Source: Gemmatimonadales bacterium UBA1120 (GTDB lineage Bacteria; Gemmatimonadota; Gemmatimonadetes; Longimicrobiales; Gaopeijiaceae). From it: a stretch of DNA of 64,000 nt. The stretch covers positions 718 through 64,717 of the forward strand of contig DCAZ01000115.1 of assembly GCA_002313925.1 (NCBI GenBank), in the 5' to 3' direction. Within the stretch, counting starts at the first letter, position 1. Each line of letters begins with the position of its first letter. This document shows, in pieces, positions 44,706 to 53,109 of this stretch. Made by a program: the position numbers and the translations under genes. The notes below the pieces were generated by a model. The model saw only the letters and a program-made list of their open reading frames with translations, was not told where the DNA came from and ran no database searches.

Positions 44706-45347
44706 TTGAGTGCACACCCAGTTATAGTTGGCATCGCAGGAGGTAGCGGCTCAGGTAAGTCAACGATTGTAGCAAAACTTGTGCGCCTGCTCGGTCTCGG
44801 TATCACAACCGTCATCCGCCACGACTGGTATTACCGCGACCTCTCTCATTTGGAGTTAGATGACAGGACTGAAGTAAACTTTGATCACCCATCAAGCCTT
44901 GAGACAGAACTCCTGGTCAAGCACGTTATGACCTTGATCGCTGGAAACTCGGTAGATGCACCTTCCTACGATTTTGCCACACACACTCGATCTTCAGCCA
45001 CGATACAATTAAAACCTTCTCAGGTCCTGATTCTGGATGGAATCCTCGCTCTCGCACATGAACAGCTTCGCGAGCTCATGGATATTTGCGTCTTCGTTGA
45101 TACGGATGTCAAAAAGCGCCTGGAGAGGCGATTAGAACGCGACTCAGGTGAAAGGGAACGAAGCCCAGCGTCCGTGATTCAGCAATTCGAGAGTACCGTG
45201 TTGCCTATGCATAACGAATTTGTCGAGCCGAGTCGGGAATATGCTGAGATAACGATATCCGGAGGTCACCAAGATTACGCGACTCTGAAGCAGCTAGCGT
45301 TCCGAGTTCAGGAACTCTTGGCCAAGCGCACTCTATCGACCAACTGA
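44706..45347 (+). CDS. udk: Uridine kinase
   Basis: A 213-residue P-loop kinase that phosphorylates uridine and cytidine in pyrimidine salvage. Walker A is GIAGGSGSGKSTI; HDWYYRDLSHLELDDRTEVNFDHPSS is the nucleoside-binding segment typical of Udk; DICVFVDTDVKKRLERRLERD carries the lid region. TTG start with AGGAG six bases upstream, inside the end of the regulator gene. It converges on the lipoprotein gene at 45356, leaving eight bases. Confidence 0.92.
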   Translation: MSAHPVIVGIAGGSGSGKSTIVAKLVRLLGLGITTVIRHDWYYRDLSHLELDDRTEVNFDHPSSLETELLVKHVMTLIAGNSVDAPSYDFATHTRSSATIQLKPSQVLILDGILALAHEQLRELMDICVFVDTDVKKRLERRLERDSGERERSPASVIQQFESTVLPMHNEFVEPSREYAEITISGGHQDYATLKQLAFRVQELLAKRTLSTN

Positions 45348-45355
45348 GCTTGCAC

Positions 45356-46294
45356 TCAAGAAGTTGGACAGGCTGGAAGTTCGTAGGCAGCTCCAGACGA
45401 ATCTGGATCCACGACCATTTCAAATGTCCGGGTTACGGTCGCACCAAAAACACCCGTACCATCTCCGGTCACACTCGGGATCGAGACCCTACCCGACGGA
45501 TTGAAATTTCCACCGCGAGCCCAGTTTGCATAGTTGCGATTAGCCGCAGTAACGGTCACGGACGCCTGGGACCCTGGTGTGAGGCCCTTCTGTAGTTGAG
45601 CTGCTATTTCTGCATCTAGATCGAACCGTTGAAAGATCCCAAACTCCCTAGGGAACACGATTGTCGTATCACTGGCTGACAGCGATAACCCCAGGAGCCA
45701 GAGCGAGTCTGCTTCATTAGTGGAAGCCACAGTTCCTGAAAGGCTGCTTTCTAGACCGACAATTAGGGTTTCGCTTACATAAGCCCAGGTACCATTTGAT
45801 CTAGACCATTGAACGGTGAGGGCTGTGTCCGGTGGCAGCAGGCACCGAGAGCCATCCTCAATGCCTGTCAGTGTAAATTCTCCTGGGATCGTTGTCGCAC
45901 TGCGAAGGGTGCGGCCCTGAGTGAGTTCGATGGTTAATTCAAGCTGTTCACCCGGCTGAAACTCGTCAGCCGCTTGCTGCGAGGCCAAATAACACGTTCC
46001 CCTCGTACGGTTTTTAGGCCGCTCCTGGCGGCAAGCATCTTCGTCAGCCTCCTGCAGTTCAACGCTAGCTGTGCCTCCACGTGTAATGACAACACGGGCA
46101 CCAGGAACTGAATAGCCAAGAGTACGATGTAAGAACGCCATAACTCGATTTCCACCGAGAAATGCTCCGCCTATTTGAACGTGAACCTCTGCTACAACCA
46201 GATCCTCCAACTCAACAATCAGTGTTTCTTGGATGCTACAACCAGCTGAAGCCAAGACCAGCAGCAAGCTCAGTACAGTGCATTGACGTCTCAC
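45356..46294 (-). CDS. DUF4249-like lipoprotein, partner of the TonB receptor
   Basis: A 312-residue lipoprotein with signal MRRQCTVLSLLLVLASAGC. The mature protein is beta-rich: an early segment VVAEVHVQIGGAF...GARVVITRGG, then EQLELTIELTQGRTLRSATTIPGEF, fits the DUF4249 layout, a family encoded next to TonB receptors and thought to help bind their ligand. The GTG start overlaps the receptor stop by one base. Resemblance is by pattern and context; ligand unknown. Confidence 0.7.
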   Translation of the reverse strand: MRRQCTVLSLLLVLASAGCSIQETLIVELEDLVVAEVHVQIGGAFLGGNRVMAFLHRTLGYSVPGARVVITRGGTASVELQEADEDACRQERPKNRTRGTCYLASQQAADEFQPGEQLELTIELTQGRTLRSATTIPGEFTLTGIEDGSRCLLPPDTALTVQWSRSNGTWAYVSETLIVGLESSLSGTVASTNEADSLWLLGLSLSASDTTIVFPREFGIFQRFDLDAEIAAQLQKGLTPGSQASVTVTAANRNYANWARGGNFNPSGRVSIPSVTGDGTGVFGATVTRTFEMVVDPDSSGAAYELPACPTS

Positions 46295-48660
46295 TAGAAC
46301 CGCACCTCAAAACCAAACGTAGGAAGGATTGGAAACATCGAGATTCCAGATCGTGTGGGAGGCCTTGCCCTGTAATCGAAGAAATAGAAGAGAACGTTCT
46401 TTCTATTGTACACGTTCACGAGGTTTAGGTACGGGACTAGGCTACCCCAGGTCTTCTCGAAGGTCTTGCGGAAACTCAAGTCCAACCGGTGGTAGGGCGC
46501 ATAGCGAGATCCATTGCGCTCGCCGAGCACAACTGCGTTGCCATCCCTGTCGAGAAGTCCCTGCTCTCTAAGGAAATCAGGCAAGTAATACCGGTGTGCT
46601 CCAATCGGTCTCGTGTACGGAATTCCAGTACCGAAATTCCAGCGGAGTCCACCATCCCACCCACCCGGCAACGGATATCTGAGCACCAGGTCAAAATCGA
46701 TCCTGCGGTCAAAGATTGGTGGGTAAGTAACGTCCGGTTGAGGGATGAATGGCGAATAGGTGTCGGGGAAAGTGCGGTCAGCCTTGAGAAAGGACAGCGC
46801 GACCCAACCAGTGACTGTACCGGCTTCTTTGCGGATGAGCAGATCAGCACCGTACGAGAGCCCCTCACCACCCAGAATGTCATCAAGCTCGTCGTTCGGA
46901 TCGTCCGCACCATTCACTGCGACAACCCCATCGAAGGTACGGGTGTAGCCCTCCAGTGCCCAAAACCAGTCCTGACCGACATAACCTTCGATACCGAGTT
47001 GTAGCTGGTCTGACACTACTGGGGGAGCACGGTCTCCGGCGACAACCCAAACATCCAATCCAATGGGCAAATCCTCATCTCGCAGCGAATGCAAGAATTG
47101 TGTGTACCTGCCCGCAGCTAACTTAAGAGCAGTGTTCCCATCATTGAAGAAACGCTTCAGGGCAACCCGGGGTGCGATTTCCATGATCGGATCACCCTGA
47201 TTCGGGCGCCATAGATCCAAACGAGTCCCTGCTTCGAATACCCACTCACGTGGCCGTGACCATGAAGCCTGTGCGTAGGATCCAGTCAGCAAACCTGAGC
47301 CAATTCCGCCACCGAACTGGCTACCACCGGTTTCGAGAAGATTATCGTATCCCATCCACTCTACTGACCCTCCGACCTTAGCTTGGAGGGCCGGCGAAGG
47401 ACGGGTATCCAGGTCAACCCTGAATTGGCGCTGGTTGATCACGCTTCTGAAATTTGTATCCGCGAAATCCGGTAAGCCTAGCTTGCTCCCGTAACGGCTA
47501 AGATTTGCCCGCACGTCGAGTGAACCTCCTCCACGTCTGGCACGAGTCCACCGCAGGCCGACCACGTCGTTACCCCAATCCCAATTGATCCGTAGCGGGA
47601 AATCTTCGAGTTCGAGACGAGTCAGATCGACCACGTCATCACCTGTATACGCAGTCAACACAAGGCGATCACCCGAGTGCGTCCACCCCTCAACTACAGC
47701 CTGAAAATCTGTGAGATGGTAGGGGAATTCAAACACGGGTTTGAGCAGCACATCGAAGTATGAACGCCGGACCGACGCTCGCCACTTCAGGTCAGCTAGC
47801 CCAAGAGAATTGAGGATCTGTGAAGATGCCCCACCACCCACGGCAACTCGACTTGCAAGCAGAGAGATTCCTGCATCTACACCAAACTCTCCGTCACCAG
47901 GGTCACTCTCTATCTGGAGCACGGACGAGACTCGACCTCCGTGTTCTGCAGAAAATCCACCTGATTGGAGTTCCGCTCGATCAAGCATGTCCGCATTGAA
48001 TACCGAGAACAAACCACCGAGGTGAAACGGGCTGAAGATCGGCACACCGTCCAAGAGAATCAGGTTTTGATCCTGCGATCCCCCTCGTACATGGAACGCA
48101 GCCGAAAAATCTGAGGTCGAGACAACACCAGGGAGGACTTCGACTGCTCGAATGGGGTCGGCCTCTGCCACCCCCGGAATCTGTTTGAGATCGGATAGGC
48201 CAATCTCACGAACCGTCGCGCCACCAGTTTCCTCAAAACGGATCCTTTCTCTGCTTCTTTCGGCCTCGACCGCCAAGCCTTCGAGTTGGATCGCTTGACG
48301 TTCAACACGAACGTAAAACTCAAGAGTCTCGTCGCCAGTCAGAGCAACGTCCTCGGTCAACTCAGCGTACCCGAACGCCCTGAAGCTTAAGCGGTATGAG
48401 CCCGCGAGCACCCCCGTGAGTCGGAATGATCCGAGACGGTCAGTATCCGTAATACCAATCAGGGTTGTATCAGATAGCAGTCGGACGACTGCGCCAAACA
48501 CTGCCGCACCCTGCTGGTCACGCACCCGACCCTGGATCGTCCCTTCCTGAGCGTCCAACCTTACCGTGAAGCTACAGGACACAAGAACGACCAGAAGGAT
48601 CAGCCGCGACACCAAATGAGAAGGGTTCAAATCCGCTTTATCTCGAGTTTCAGCAAGCAT
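46294..48660 (-). CDS. TonB-dependent outer-membrane receptor
   Basis: A 788-residue outer-membrane import barrel. A signal peptide (RLILLVVLVSCSFTVRLDAQ) is followed by a carboxypeptidase-regulatory-like Ig domain (about 40-125; GTIQGRVRDQQGAAVFGAVVRL), a plug domain (about 150-270; HVRGGSQDQNLILLDGVPIF is the family signature) and a barrel ending in Phe (FEVRF), typical for outer-membrane insertion. This N-terminal Ig type is common in Bacteroidota and Gemmatimonadota receptors, many of which take up peptides or siderophores. The DUF4249-like lipoprotein is translated right after it. No cobalamin riboswitch was seen in the 175 nt upstream. Confidence 0.9.
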   Translation of the reverse strand: MLAETRDKADLNPSHLVSRLILLVVLVSCSFTVRLDAQEGTIQGRVRDQQGAAVFGAVVRLLSDTTLIGITDTDRLGSFRLTGVLAGSYRLSFRAFGYAELTEDVALTGDETLEFYVRVERQAIQLEGLAVEAERSRERIRFEETGGATVREIGLSDLKQIPGVAEADPIRAVEVLPGVVSTSDFSAAFHVRGGSQDQNLILLDGVPIFSPFHLGGLFSVFNADMLDRAELQSGGFSAEHGGRVSSVLQIESDPGDGEFGVDAGISLLASRVAVGGGASSQILNSLGLADLKWRASVRRSYFDVLLKPVFEFPYHLTDFQAVVEGWTHSGDRLVLTAYTGDDVVDLTRLELEDFPLRINWDWGNDVVGLRWTRARRGGGSLDVRANLSRYGSKLGLPDFADTNFRSVINQRQFRVDLDTRPSPALQAKVGGSVEWMGYDNLLETGGSQFGGGIGSGLLTGSYAQASWSRPREWVFEAGTRLDLWRPNQGDPIMEIAPRVALKRFFNDGNTALKLAAGRYTQFLHSLRDEDLPIGLDVWVVAGDRAPPVVSDQLQLGIEGYVGQDWFWALEGYTRTFDGVVAVNGADDPNDELDDILGGEGLSYGADLLIRKEAGTVTGWVALSFLKADRTFPDTYSPFIPQPDVTYPPIFDRRIDFDLVLRYPLPGGWDGGLRWNFGTGIPYTRPIGAHRYYLPDFLREQGLLDRDGNAVVLGERNGSRYAPYHRLDLSFRKTFEKTWGSLVPYLNLVNVYNRKNVLFYFFDYRARPPTRSGISMFPILPTFGFEVRF

Positions 48661-48886
48661 CTTTTTACTAAGTAACGATCGCTGGTACAGTTAAGATGCC
48701 ATAGTGTTCACTCCGACCTGATATGATCGTGCTCAGTTCCAGCAAGGTGGAATCCCGGGGAATGTCTCAGGAAACGCTCATCCTCACAGAAACGCTTAAA
48801 ACGCTAGTAATTCGTACTAGGCGAAGGGGTGTGTCATAGCTTCTTCTACCGCACTCACCAGGCTTTCGGAATGGTCACGACTCAAG

Positions 48887-49834
48887 TTGGCGAACCTGCC
48901 GACGCCAATCCGTCCGCTCGCTCGCCTGGCCGAAGCACTCGGAAGTCCAGCACTTGATCTCCTCGTGAAGCTCGATTCCGAAACTGGTTTCGGCCTCGGT
49001 GGCAATAAAGTGCGTAAGCTGGAATTTGAACTGGCCCCTGACAGACTTGAGGGTATCACTTGCCTCATCACTGCCGGTGGTCCCCAGTCCAACCACTGCC
49101 GTGTTACTGCTGCTGCCGCAGCTCGACTCGGCCTCCGTTGTGTTCTCATTGTCAACGGCCCGGAGCCGGAAACCCCAACAGGGAACGCGCTGTTACATAG
49201 GCTTTTCGGCGCCGAGATCGTGACAGTGCCTGAGCGCCAAGATCGCTCAACACAACTCCAAAGCACCGCGGTGGACATCGAGTTGGAAGGCGGGCATCCT
49301 CTAGTGATACCGATCGGTGCTTCGACGGGGCTTGGAAGTCTTGGTTATGCCGCCGCGTCCATCGAACTCTTCAAGCAACTTACCAATCAAAAACCTCCTC
49401 CTGAAAGAACCGTTGTGTTTGTTGCCAGTTCTTCGTGTGGTACCCTGGCTGGTCTACTGCTCGGCATTTCTCTTCTCAAGCTGAATCACGTGTTGTTGGT
49501 GGGGGTAAGTGCCGATATGAGCGCGACCGAGATTGAGGAGCGTACCAAACAGATCGCATGTGAAGGTGCTGACCTCCTCAGGTGGAACGGTCCTTTATTA
49601 ATGGACAGTATCAAAACAATCGATGACCAGGTGGGAGGCGGATACGGCTTATCGACAGCGGCTTCACATGAGGCGCTCCGTATGTTCGCACTCCATGAGG
49701 GCCTCGTACTCGATCCCACCTATACAGCCAAGGCAGCTGCCGGACTAATCTCTTGGGTTCGCACCGGTATGGTTTCAGATCTCGACCGGGTGGTGTTCCT
49801 ACATACCGGTGGGCACCCCGGTCTATTCACCTAA
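48887..49834 (+). CDS. D-cysteine desulfhydrase / ACC-deaminase-like PLP enzyme
   Basis: A PLP enzyme of the tryptophan-synthase-beta fold (315 residues from this start). GFGLGGNKVRKLEFEL holds the PLP lysine, TAGGPQSNHCRVTAAAAARLG is the phosphate/carboxylate region, and ASSSCGTLAGLLLG binds the cofactor phosphate. The group splits D-cysteine to pyruvate, ammonia and sulfide, or opens aminocyclopropane carboxylate; the sequence alone does not decide. The codon at 48887 is TTG without SD. The frame and the family N-terminus (LTRLSEWSRLKLANLPTP) extend to about 48836, where an ATA has AAGGGG six bases upstream, so the true start may be there. Confidence 0.82.
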   Translation: MANLPTPIRPLARLAEALGSPALDLLVKLDSETGFGLGGNKVRKLEFELAPDRLEGITCLITAGGPQSNHCRVTAAAAARLGLRCVLIVNGPEPETPTGNALLHRLFGAEIVTVPERQDRSTQLQSTAVDIELEGGHPLVIPIGASTGLGSLGYAAASIELFKQLTNQKPPPERTVVFVASSSCGTLAGLLLGISLLKLNHVLLVGVSADMSATEIEERTKQIACEGADLLRWNGPLLMDSIKTIDDQVGGGYGLSTAASHEALRMFALHEGLVLDPTYTAKAAAGLISWVRTGMVSDLDRVVFLHTGGHPGLFT

Positions 49835-49842
49835 AGAACTAG

Positions 49843-51279
49843 TCAGTCGCGGCTACCGTTGAACTGATCAAGAGCACCTAGATCCGGATATCCAATCGGG
49901 TACATCTCCTGGATTCGGGCGCAGAGCCCTAGGACCTTTTCCTCTCCTGCAGGTGGCCCGACGATCTGTAATCCGACGGGAAGGCCCTCGTCGTCGAACC
50001 CGCAGGGGACTGACGCAATCGGGAGACCCGTGAGGCTCAGCGTGAACGTTGGAGCAAACCAGTCCACATAGGTTTTCATGGGTCGCCCTGCTATCGACTC
50101 GGGATAATTTTGCTCAACCGGGAAGGGTGAAACTGCCATCGAGGGGGTGAGCAGAAAGTCATAACGCTCGAAGAAATGCCTGAAGAACATCCAAATCCGG
50201 TCCCTAACACCATGCGCCCAAGCAATTTGTTCACTTGTTACCCTGAGGCCGGCCTCGACGTTACCACGGACGTTGTCGCCTAGTTCTTCGATACGATCCA
50301 TAAGGCCTCGCATATGCGTGACCATCCAGACTCCACGCAGGTGTAAGAATGCCTTCCTCGCGTCTGAAAGATCCACTTCAATCGGCCCAACATCAGCTCC
50401 GCCTATTTCTAGGCCCAAGGCAGCAGAGCGGCATACTTCTGCGATCCCTGGATCAATTCCTAGGCCAGCCACGTCAGGACAGTACCCGAGGCGAAGTCCA
50501 TCCGTCTGGAGATCTCGTATACCGCAACTGAAATCTCGTCCTTGTATCGACTGACTCCTCGGAGAACGCGGGTCGGACCCTGCCATTACCTGAAGGGCTA
50601 GTGCCACATCTTCGGCAGTTCGAGCCATCGGTCCGCTAACTGACAATTCATCCCAGAGCCATTCAGTCGGGTGTGTCGGTACTAGGCCCGGTGAAGGACG
50701 GAGTCCAACAAGGCCGCAGAAAGACGCTGGAATTCTCAGCGATCCGCCGAGATCACTCCCCTCAGCAATCGCGATCATACCACTCGAGAGTGCAGAAGCC
50801 CCACCGCCTGTCGAGCCTCCCGAGGTACGCTCCGGATTCCAGGGGTTACGAGTACGGCCAAATACCTCGTTAAATGTGCTGGCCCCTGCCCCGAACTCTG
50901 GCGTGTTGGTCTTTCCAATGATAATCGCGCCTTCACTGCGAAGGCGCTGCACTACCATTGCATCCTCTGTGGGAATGTGATCTGAAAATATCGGTGAGCC
51001 GTATGTGGTCCGTAGGCCCGCTACCGGCGTTAAATCCTTGATACCGACAGGGACACCACAAAGCACTTGCTCGCCCGGGGCGGATTTTATTGACGCCTCC
51101 AGCGCACTAGCGTCTTCAATCGCCTGTTCATTCAGTGTAACAACGGCATTAAGGGTTGGATTGTAACGTTCTATGCGGTCTAATGAGGCTTCGACGACTT
51201 CCACTGGAGAGATCTGGCGTGCCTTCACGAGTGCCACAATATCGGTGGCAGAAAGCGCGGCAAGGTCCCCTAGGGTCAT
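49843..51279 (-). CDS. Amidase-signature hydrolase
   Basis: A 478-residue amidase with the Ser-cisSer-Lys triad: Lys81 (VGIKDLTP), Ser156 (TSGGSTGGGA) and Ser180 (SDLGGSLRIPA). It is a cytoplasmic hydrolase for a carboxamide; GatA-type transamidation is unlikely without GatB/GatC beside it. ATG start. It is convergent with the PLP enzyme (9 nt gap) and lies downstream of the peptide transporter on the same strand, a plausible peptide/amide-use pair. Confidence 0.88.
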   Translation of the reverse strand: MTLGDLAALSATDIVALVKARQISPVEVVEASLDRIERYNPTLNAVVTLNEQAIEDASALEASIKSAPGEQVLCGVPVGIKDLTPVAGLRTTYGSPIFSDHIPTEDAMVVQRLRSEGAIIIGKTNTPEFGAGASTFNEVFGRTRNPWNPERTSGGSTGGGASALSSGMIAIAEGSDLGGSLRIPASFCGLVGLRPSPGLVPTHPTEWLWDELSVSGPMARTAEDVALALQVMAGSDPRSPRSQSIQGRDFSCGIRDLQTDGLRLGYCPDVAGLGIDPGIAEVCRSAALGLEIGGADVGPIEVDLSDARKAFLHLRGVWMVTHMRGLMDRIEELGDNVRGNVEAGLRVTSEQIAWAHGVRDRIWMFFRHFFERYDFLLTPSMAVSPFPVEQNYPESIAGRPMKTYVDWFAPTFTLSLTGLPIASVPCGFDDEGLPVGLQIVGPPAGEEKVLGLCARIQEMYPIGYPDLGALDQFNGSRD

Positions 51280-51451
51280 GTCAAAACTCCGTTTCTTCAG
51301 GACCGTCAGTGATCGACCATAAAGCCTAATTCAAAATAAATCTTACGAGCTGGCCAGACTCGTGACCCGCTAAATAAGAGGCCCACAATACTTCATCCCC
51401 AAGCGACCTAAGACGTCCTTAGGCCTTATCACATCTCCAGGCTGATCGGTC

Positions 51452-52936
51452 TTATTTGACTCCACCCATCAGTCTCTTCACCTGCGGACTCACAATTATT
51501 GCGAAGATCCCAACTCCAGCCGATATCATTGCAACCGTGCGGAAGAGTTCAGCAGAAGCCATCGTCGCGAGTTGGCCTGCCATAAGACCAGCAAACAAGT
51601 TTCCGAGTGCGGCCCCCACAAACCATATGCCCATCATCTGACCGACTCTTCTTTCAGGAGAGAGTTTTGTGATTGCAGAAAGTCCGATGGGAGAAATGCA
51701 GAGTTCTCCAACTGTATGAAAGAAATAAGTGACTACAAGCCACGCTGGCGATACAAGATTATCAGGGGACGAGTTGGCTGCACCCCAAGCAATAACAAAG
51801 AAACCAACCGCAAGGCCCAATAGGCCCAAGCCGGCTTTCATTGGAAGAGACGGATTCTTCTGACGGCCTTCTAGCCAGACCCAGGCCATGCCGAAGACAG
51901 GCGCCAGTATGATGATAAAGAGGGCATTTATTGATTGTAGCTGTGAAGCCTGAATTTCTAGGGCACCATTGAACAAACTTAGGTTCGTCAAGTCACGAGC
52001 GAACAGGTTCAGCGAAGTCCCTGCTTGCTCGAAGCCGGACCAAAAGACAGCAATCAGTAAGAAGAGCCAAAAGATGACACCCATCCTTTTGTTCTCTTCC
52101 ACCGTATGCCCCCCCGCGGTCCATACGTATATGAAATAACCGGCGACCAATAGCAGCACCGAATAGCCCAAATAAGTCGCGATCTGCGTGAGTGTAAGGG
52201 AAAGGATGCCAGCTGAGACCATATAGCTGAACACCATGACCGTAGCGACCGCAGCAAAGAAGACACTGAAGAATGTGCGGGACTTAGCGGCAACCTGCTC
52301 CGGTGTGTCCCCGGTCTTGAGAAGACCGATATTCCCCATGTGTTTCATTCCGGCTCGATACTGGATGAGCCCTAGAATCATGCCGACTCCCGCAGCGCCG
52401 AAGCCGTAGTGCCAATTTATCCCCTCCCCCAAATACCCAGTAATCAGGGGACCGAAAAAGGCACCAAGGTTGATCCCCATGTAGTAAATGGAGAAACCAG
52501 CATCACGGCGTGCGCCACCTTCAGGGTAGAGTTCACCGACAATCGTGCTGACGTTGGGCTTAAGAAGACCTGTCCCAAAGATGATGAATACGAGCCCTAG
52601 AAAGAACGTGATATTTGAAGGAACGGCCATCGTGAAGTGGCCGGCTGCGATAATCCAGCCACCTACCCAAATGGCCTTGCGCTGACCCCACAGGTTATCC
52701 GCAATCCAGCCACCAGGCAGCGCTAGGATATATACGAGGCTCGTATATAGGCCGTAGATCGCACCTGCAGTCGCTACGTCATAACCGAGACCGGGATTGG
52801 TTTCGATCGTAGCAGTTGTCATGAACAGTGTTAGCAGAGCACGCATCCCATAGTATGAGAAGCGCTCCCACATCTCGGTGAAGAAGAGCGTGGAAAGCCC
52901 TATTGGGTGACCGAAGAAGGTCCTAGAGGTCGTCAC
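51452..52936 (-). CDS. POT-family proton-coupled peptide transporter
   Basis: A 494-residue major-facilitator protein with 12-14 helices. TEMWERFSYYGMRALL is the E-x-x-E-R-F-x-Y-Y-G motif that marks POT/PTR transporters and couples protons to di- and tripeptide uptake. DNLWGQRKAIWVGG is the loop between helices 2 and 3 and FSIYYMGINLGAFFGPLITGYLGE is the second POT motif. GTG start with AGGAGC. It supplies peptides to the cytoplasmic hydrolases of this window. Confidence 0.92.
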   Translation of the reverse strand: MTTSRTFFGHPIGLSTLFFTEMWERFSYYGMRALLTLFMTTATIETNPGLGYDVATAGAIYGLYTSLVYILALPGGWIADNLWGQRKAIWVGGWIIAAGHFTMAVPSNITFFLGLVFIIFGTGLLKPNVSTIVGELYPEGGARRDAGFSIYYMGINLGAFFGPLITGYLGEGINWHYGFGAAGVGMILGLIQYRAGMKHMGNIGLLKTGDTPEQVAAKSRTFFSVFFAAVATVMVFSYMVSAGILSLTLTQIATYLGYSVLLLVAGYFIYVWTAGGHTVEENKRMGVIFWLFLLIAVFWSGFEQAGTSLNLFARDLTNLSLFNGALEIQASQLQSINALFIIILAPVFGMAWVWLEGRQKNPSLPMKAGLGLLGLAVGFFVIAWGAANSSPDNLVSPAWLVVTYFFHTVGELCISPIGLSAITKLSPERRVGQMMGIWFVGAALGNLFAGLMAGQLATMASAELFRTVAMISAGVGIFAIIVSPQVKRLMGGVK

Positions 52937-53109
52937 GTTGTTGAGCTCCTGTTTACGGCCCCCCTGAAAGGCCCGTTCAGAGGTTTCGCTTTATGCCAAG
53001 GCATACTCATAGATCGAAAGGGTACGTCGGGAATAAGAATGGCGCACGCAAGCCAAGCACGAAGTTCAAGCGGGACTCGCCCAGAGAGCTCCCGCAAGTC
53101 TGTCTCCCA

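Noticed and set aside
46294..48835. Cobalamin or other riboswitch before the TonB receptor
   Set aside because: The 175 nt upstream show no recognisable B12-box or stem set, and no terminator hairpin near the start.
51407..51423. CCTAAG/CTTAGG hairpin between POT transporter and amidase
   Set aside because: Only six pairs and no T-run on either strand; too weak to call a terminator.
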